From positions 1 to 36,638 of the forward strand of contig JAFXOX010000052.1 in assembly GCA_017528345.1 (NCBI GenBank): a DNA stretch of 36,638 bases, given 5' to 3'. The notes beneath the pieces are model-generated. The model did not search any database, was not told the origin of the DNA, and saw only the letters and a program-made list of their open reading frames with translations. The stretch comes from Desulfovibrio sp. (lineage in GTDB: Bacteria > Desulfobacterota > Desulfovibrionia > Desulfovibrionales > Desulfovibrionaceae). Of this stretch, positions 33,096-36,638 are shown piece by piece (positions within the stretch are counted from its first letter, which is position 1; each line of letters begins with the position of its first letter). Made by a program: the position numbers and the translations under genes.

Positions 33096-33206
33096 ATGGC
33101 TCACAAGAAAGTTGAACGCCGCAAGGAACTGGATCGTCGTCGTCAGCGCCGTCAGGAACGCGTCAAACAGCGTGAACGTCAGGCCAAAAGTCAGGCTAAA
33201 GCCTAA
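33096..33206 (+). CDS. 36-residue highly basic micropeptide
   Basis: A short gene starting MAHKKVERRKELDRRRQRRQ and ending AKSQAKA, with a perfect AGGAGG five bases before the ATG. About half of the residues are Arg or Lys, and the pattern suggests a single charged helix, as in small ribosome- or RNA-binding peptides. I recall near-identical short proteins in Desulfovibrio relatives, which would make it conserved and real, but its function is unknown. A T8 run follows the stop directly, with no stem before it. Confidence 0.8.
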   Translation: MAHKKVERRKELDRRRQRRQERVKQRERQAKSQAKA

Positions 33207-33284
33207 ATTTTTTTTCATTTTGCACAGGCTTGAGCCTGTTCATGGAGCGGACATCAATCATAAAGATGCCCGTAGATTATTTGT

Positions 33285-33671
33285 ATGCCTATTTATGAAT
33301 ACCAATGTCCCAAGTGCGGACGCACATTTGAAGAATGGGTCAAAATGGCTGATGCCCACGGAGAAGAGCCTTGTCCGGATTGTGGGACTTCATCTCCCAA
33401 ACTGATCTCCCACACCTCTTTTGTCCTCAAAGGCGGTGGCTGGTATGTCACTGATTACGGCTACCGCAAGGGCGTAAAAGAAGACGGCTCGGCCGATACC
33501 GCAAAAGAGACAAGCGGCAAGGCTCCCGAAACGACGGCTTCTGGTGAAAGCTCTAGCACAGCCCAAAGCAAGGATACCTCTCAGGCCAAGCCCAAGCAGG
33601 AAAGTCCCAAGCCCAAAACCCTGCCCAACAAAAGTCAGGCAAAGCCACAGGCCAAACAGGCGTCTGCGTAA
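33285..33671 (+). CDS. FmdB-type zinc-ribbon protein with a low-complexity tail
   Basis: A 128-residue protein. Residues 1-45 form the FmdB/CxxC zinc ribbon: [18 protein letters not shown] with C8 and C11, then EEPCPDCG with C30 and C33. [14 protein letters not shown] follows, as in longer FmdB family members. The last 70 residues are a disordered tail rich in Lys, Ser, Gln, Pro and Ala. Function is unknown; FmdB was named as a putative regulator. No good ribosome site is seen before the ATG at 33285, although the family start is clear. It precedes purB by 46 bases. Confidence 0.88.
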   Translation: MPIYEYQCPKCGRTFEEWVKMADAHGEEPCPDCGTSSPKLISHTSFVLKGGGWYVTDYGYRKGVKEDGSADTAKETSGKAPETTASGESSSTAQSKDTSQAKPKQESPKPKTLPNKSQAKPQAKQASA

Positions 33672-33717
33672 TCTTTAAGATGCTTGTCCCCAGTGCTCTG
33701 ACCCCACAGGAGTTCTG

Positions 33718-35025
33718 ATGATTGATCGCTACACCCGCCCTGACATGGGGCAGATCTGGACGCTGGAAAACCGCTATAAAGCCTGGCTTGCTGTTGAGCT
33801 CGCAGTCTGTGAAGCCTGGGCAGACATGGGGCGCATCCCCCAGGAAGCTGTTGCTCACATCAAGCAGACGGCATCTATAGATGTTCCCAGGATCCTGACC
33901 ATTGAGGAAACAACGCGTCACGACGTCATCGCCTTTTTGACATCTCTGGAAGAAAAGGTCGGTCCCGAAGCGCGCTTCATTCATCTGGGCTGCACATCAT
34001 CAGATATTGTGGATACAGCCAATGCCCTGCTTTTCAAACAGGCTGGCGAACTCGTTCTGAAGGATTTGGACCGACTCCTTGAGGTGCTCAAACATCTCAG
34101 CTTCAAGCATAAAGGCCTGCTCTGCATGGGCAGGACCCATGGCATTCACGCTGAGCCGACCAGCTTTGGCTTGAAAATGGCTGGTTTCTACGCAGAATTC
34201 TGCCGCCACAAACGTCGTGTACAGCAGGGTCTCGACGATGTCTGCTATGGCAAAATTTCTGGAGCCGTGGGTACCTTTGCGTTTGTCAGCCCAGAACTTG
34301 AAGCGCGGACCATGGAAAAGCTTGGCCTGCACGCTGATCCCCATTCCACACAGATCATCCAGCGTGACCGCTACGCCCACTTCTTTACACAACTGGCGGT
34401 CATGGCCGGTGGCATTGAGCGTCTGTGCATTGAGCTGCGTCATCTTCAGCGCACTGAAGTCAGAGAAGTGGAAGAGGGCTTTCGCAAGGGGCAGAAAGGC
34501 TCATCAGCCATGCCCCATAAGAAAAATCCCATTTCCGCAGAAAATCTCTGTGGTCTATCCAGGCTCTTGCGAAGCAATGCCCTGGCGGCCATGGAAAACC
34601 AGGCGCTCTGGCATGAGCGAGACATCAGCCATTCCTCGGTGGAACGCGTTATCATGCCCGACTCTACCATCCTTGCCGATTACGCGCTCAACCGCCTAAG
34701 CTCTCTTCTGGAAAACCTTGTAGTACACCCGGAAATGATGCGTGAAAACATGGAGCGCTCCTATGGACTCTTTTTCTCACAGCGAGTGCTGACCACGCTC
34801 ATAGATGCCGGCATGCCGCGGCAGAAGGCCTATGAAGCTGTGCAGAAACAGGCCATGGAAAGCTGGACAAAACGCACATCCTTCCCGGACCTGATTATGG
34901 CAGACAGCGAGATTTCCAGTCTCCTGGGAGGGGAGCGGCTGCGTGAACTTTTTGATGCGAACTTCTATCTGCACAATGAAGATCAGATCTTTGCCAGAGT
35001 CTTTGCCGACTCAGCGCACAACTGA
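33718..35025 (+). CDS. purB: Adenylosuccinate lyase
   Basis: A 435-residue lyase of the fumarase/aspartase superfamily acting twice in purine synthesis (SAICAR and adenylosuccinate cleavage). It starts MIDRYTRPDMGQIWTLENRY. Conserved parts are TRHDVIAFLTSLEEKVG, HLGCTSSDIVDTANALL, the catalytic-type His in MGRTHGIHAEPTSFGLK, and the signature GSSAMPHKKNPISAENLCGL with the catalytic Ser. AGGAG precedes the ATG by five bases. pyrE follows after 53 bases, giving a purine/pyrimidine pair. Confidence 0.96.
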   Translation: MIDRYTRPDMGQIWTLENRYKAWLAVELAVCEAWADMGRIPQEAVAHIKQTASIDVPRILTIEETTRHDVIAFLTSLEEKVGPEARFIHLGCTSSDIVDTANALLFKQAGELVLKDLDRLLEVLKHLSFKHKGLLCMGRTHGIHAEPTSFGLKMAGFYAEFCRHKRRVQQGLDDVCYGKISGAVGTFAFVSPELEARTMEKLGLHADPHSTQIIQRDRYAHFFTQLAVMAGGIERLCIELRHLQRTEVREVEEGFRKGQKGSSAMPHKKNPISAENLCGLSRLLRSNALAAMENQALWHERDISHSSVERVIMPDSTILADYALNRLSSLLENLVVHPEMMRENMERSYGLFFSQRVLTTLIDAGMPRQKAYEAVQKQAMESWTKRTSFPDLIMADSEISSLLGGERLRELFDANFYLHNEDQIFARVFADSAHN

Positions 35026-35044
35026 CTTTCTGACGTTTACTTCA

Positions 35045-35081
35045 GGAGGCAGCGCAGAACAATGCGCTGAAAAAGACTATG
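35045..35081 (+). promoter_or_regulatory. pyrE ribosome site separated from its start by a small hairpin
   Basis: The only strong Shine-Dalgarno element, GGAGG at 35045-35049, lies 29 bases before the pyrE ATG at 35079, too far for normal use. CAGCGC (35050-35055) and GCGCTG (35064-35069) between them form a six-base stem with an eight-base loop. Folding it shortens the distance to about nine bases. The hairpin also holds a two-codon frame, ATG CGC TGA (35062-35070). Confidence 0.55.
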
Positions 35082-35651
35082 CAAAACATTCAGTCCATCA
35101 AACAGGATCTTGCCAAGCTTCTGCGCCAGTTATCCTACCGCGAAGGTGATTTTCTTCTCGCCTCCGGCCGCCACAGCGATTACTATTTTGACTGCCGCGT
35201 CACAGCCTTACACGCCAGGGGCTCATGGCTCATAGGGCAGATGTTCAATGATCTGCTTAAGGGTCACGATATCAAAGGCGTCGGTGGCATGACCATGGGC
35301 GCAGATCCTTTGGTAACAGCCACGACTGTTGTTTCTCACGAGCAGGCTCATCCTCTGCACGGCCTTTTGGTGCGCAAAGAGGCCAAAGACCATGGCACGG
35401 GTCAATATGTGGAAGGTATGGGCAATTTCCAGAAGGGTGATCGCATTGCTGTGCTGGAAGATGTCATCACCACAGGTGGCTCTGTGCTCAAGGCCTGTGA
35501 GCGACTGCGCGCAGCGGGACTGGTCATTGACTGCGTCTGTGTCATCCTTGACCGTGAAGAAGGCGGAAGACAGATGCTTGAAGCTCAGGGGTATGAGTTG
35601 CATTCGCTCTTTACGCGCAATGAACTTCTCGAATTTTCCCGTTCCGAATAG
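35079..35651 (+). CDS. pyrE: Orotate phosphoribosyltransferase
   Basis: A 190-residue type-I phosphoribosyltransferase that joins orotate and PRPP to OMP in pyrimidine synthesis. Seen are GDFLLASGRHSDYYFDCR, the substrate-binding entry; GVGGMTMGADPLVTAT; LVRKEAKDHGTGQYVEG, the flexible catalytic loop with Lys; and the PRPP motif AVLEDVITTGGSVLKA. The ATG at 35079 is the family start, although the nearest good ribosome site is far (see separate entry). The transpeptidase gene starts ten bases after its stop. Confidence 0.95.
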   Translation: MQNIQSIKQDLAKLLRQLSYREGDFLLASGRHSDYYFDCRVTALHARGSWLIGQMFNDLLKGHDIKGVGGMTMGADPLVTATTVVSHEQAHPLHGLLVRKEAKDHGTGQYVEGMGNFQKGDRIAVLEDVITTGGSVLKACERLRAAGLVIDCVCVILDREEGGRQMLEAQGYELHSLFTRNELLEFSRSE

Positions 35652-35661
35652 GGAGCTGCCC

Positions 35662-36638
35662 ATGCGGCTGCAGAGTTTACGCCGACGCAACTCTTGGCTG
35701 TCGTTCTTGTCTTGTGCCCTTGGCAAAATCTTGCTTGCCACCTCCTGCCTTCTCTTCCTTCCCTCTATGCCTTGGGCCGAAAACTGGCGCGCCGATCTCA
35801 AAACGACCTGTCTGCCAACGCATTTTGTGGCTGTTGACAAGGAACGTCGAAAATTTTTCTTCCTCGAAAAAAACAATCCGCTTCAGCCGATCTATGAATT
35901 TCCCTGCATGACAGGACAGCGCCCAGGCGACAAACAAATCGTTAATGATTTGAAAACACCCGAGGGTATCTATTTCATCCAGACCAAAATTGCCAGTGGC
36001 CTTGATTTTAAGGAATACGGCGGTATAGCCTATACACTCAACTACCCCAATCCCGTGGACCGTCTGCGTGGAAAAACAGGCTACAGTATCTGGATTCACA
36101 GCAAAGGCTTCGGTCTCGTACCGACCAAGGGCTGCGTCGTTATCGGCCTCAAGGAAATCGACACCGTGGGCCCCAGACTGACACCTGGCACAGCGGTTAT
36201 CCTGGCCGAGGAAATGCAGCTGCCCTCCAAACTCTCTCCGAGTGAACAGGCTGAAGAACTCAAAACCATGATGCGCGAATGGAGTCAGGCCTGGTCGCAG
36301 CGTTCTCCCAAAATGTTCGATTTTTACGATCAAGAGGCCTATTCCAAGGCAACGGAAAATTTCTCAGCCTTCCGGGCCAATAAGGAACGCATCTTCAAAT
36401 CGATCAATTCCATCAAACTGTACAATCGCGATATCCACGTACTGGAAGGACCTGGGTACTGGGTGACCTGGTCTGAACAATGCTATGCCGCCCCCAACCA
36501 TTCTACAGAAGGTATCCGTCGCCTCTACTGGCAACGAGGGCAGGATCAACGATTCCGCATTGTGGGTATGGAGTGGTTTCCTCAGCGTACCGGCCTCCTA
36601 GACGACTACAAGAACGGCCGTCTGGTGGCCGAAGCGCC
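35662..36638 (+). CDS. YkuD L,D-transpeptidase with NTF2-like C-terminal domain (cut by window edge)
   Basis: At least 325 residues, without stop in the window. The N-terminus is basic and hydrophobic (about 12-39, ending PWAE), a signal peptide or anchor. The YkuD domain (about 53-185) has the catalytic motif IHSKGFGLVPTKGC with H146 and C158. From about 205 the chain (REWSQAWSQRSPKMFDFY...WSEQCYAAP) looks like an NTF2/SnoaL-like domain. This layout matches Csd6/Pgp2, L,D-carboxypeptidases that trim peptidoglycan and shape curved cells. The reaction, cross-linking or trimming, cannot be told from sequence. GGAG precedes the ATG, and it follows pyrE closely. Confidence 0.9.
   Translation, partial: MRLQSLRRRNSWLSFLSCALGKILLATSCLLFLPSMPWAENWRADLKTTCLPTHFVAVDKERRKFFFLEKNNPLQPIYEFPCMTGQRPGDKQIVNDLKTPEGIYFIQTKIASGLDFKEYGGIAYTLNYPNPVDRLRGKTGYSIWIHSKGFGLVPTKGCVVIGLKEIDTVGPRLTPGTAVILAEEMQLPSKLSPSEQAEELKTMMREWSQAWSQRSPKMFDFYDQEAYSKATENFSAFRANKERIFKSINSIKLYNRDIHVLEGPGYWVTWSEQCYAAPNHSTEGIRRLYWQRGQDQRFRIVGMEWFPQRTGLLDDYKNGRLVAEA

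Overview
The window is a gene-dense, roughly half-GC bacterial chromosome segment. It most resembles the Desulfovibrio lineage (Desulfobacterota); this rests on gene content and is inference. The pointers are a siroheme-decarboxylase-like AhbB next to hemL, cbiG and cobJ, a [FeFe]-hydrogenase paired with a NuoF/GltD fusion, a probable futalosine-pathway gene beside menG/ubiE, and a 36-residue basic micropeptide that I associate with this group. I see no tRNA, rRNA, intact insertion sequence, phage gene or CRISPR array.

Layout. Bases 1-9877 are almost all minus strand. In transcription order they hold a NhaD-type antiporter, a Rossmann-like unknown, ahbB, hemL, cbiG, cobJ, a long repeat and coiled-coil protein, a small unknown, ubiE/menG and the start of a probable mqnB. 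One small DUF2065 membrane protein lies on the plus strand. From 8300 to 4048 the genes are nearly all coupled and feed tetrapyrrole synthesis: glutamate-semialdehyde to ALA (hemL), siroheme to heme (ahbB) and the corrin ring (cbiG, cobJ). Bases 9878-10841 are non-coding. They hold a compact pseudoknotted leader in front of the antiporter, then about 650 bases rich in hairpins, and a run of 13 G just upstream of the trmH promoter.

Bases 10842-18360 carry trmH, an HU-type gene, a divergent orphan KpsT-like ATPase, an unknown two-TM protein, pgi, and a histidine kinase with an NtrC-type regulator. The regulator's AAA+ domain is intact except that the sigma54-contact GAFTGA loop is missing. A secreted RlpA-like protein converges on it. 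Bases 19468-23262 are a two-gene [FeFe]-hydrogenase operon: a NuoF-FeS/GltD fusion and a catalytic subunit with every H-cluster motif. A strong terminator closes it.

Bases 23356-29264 are minus strand: uvrA, interrupted by a -1 frame change at an A7 run with a hairpin just upstream, then a three-gene unit of a MoxR ATPase, an HExxH plus VWA protein and an unknown protein, then murI beyond a 247-base gap. From 30769 to the right edge the plus strand carries hisH, hisF and a LarE-type PP-loop gene, the 36-residue basic peptide, an FmdB-type zinc ribbon, purB, pyrE and a truncated YkuD L,D-transpeptidase with an NTF2-like tail.

The most interesting points are the antiporter leader RNA, the hairpin-rich silent region with the poly-G run beside it, the uvrA frame change, the regulator without GAFTGA, and the protein with about a dozen FliM-like D-[IL]-D-A-L-[LIM] motifs.
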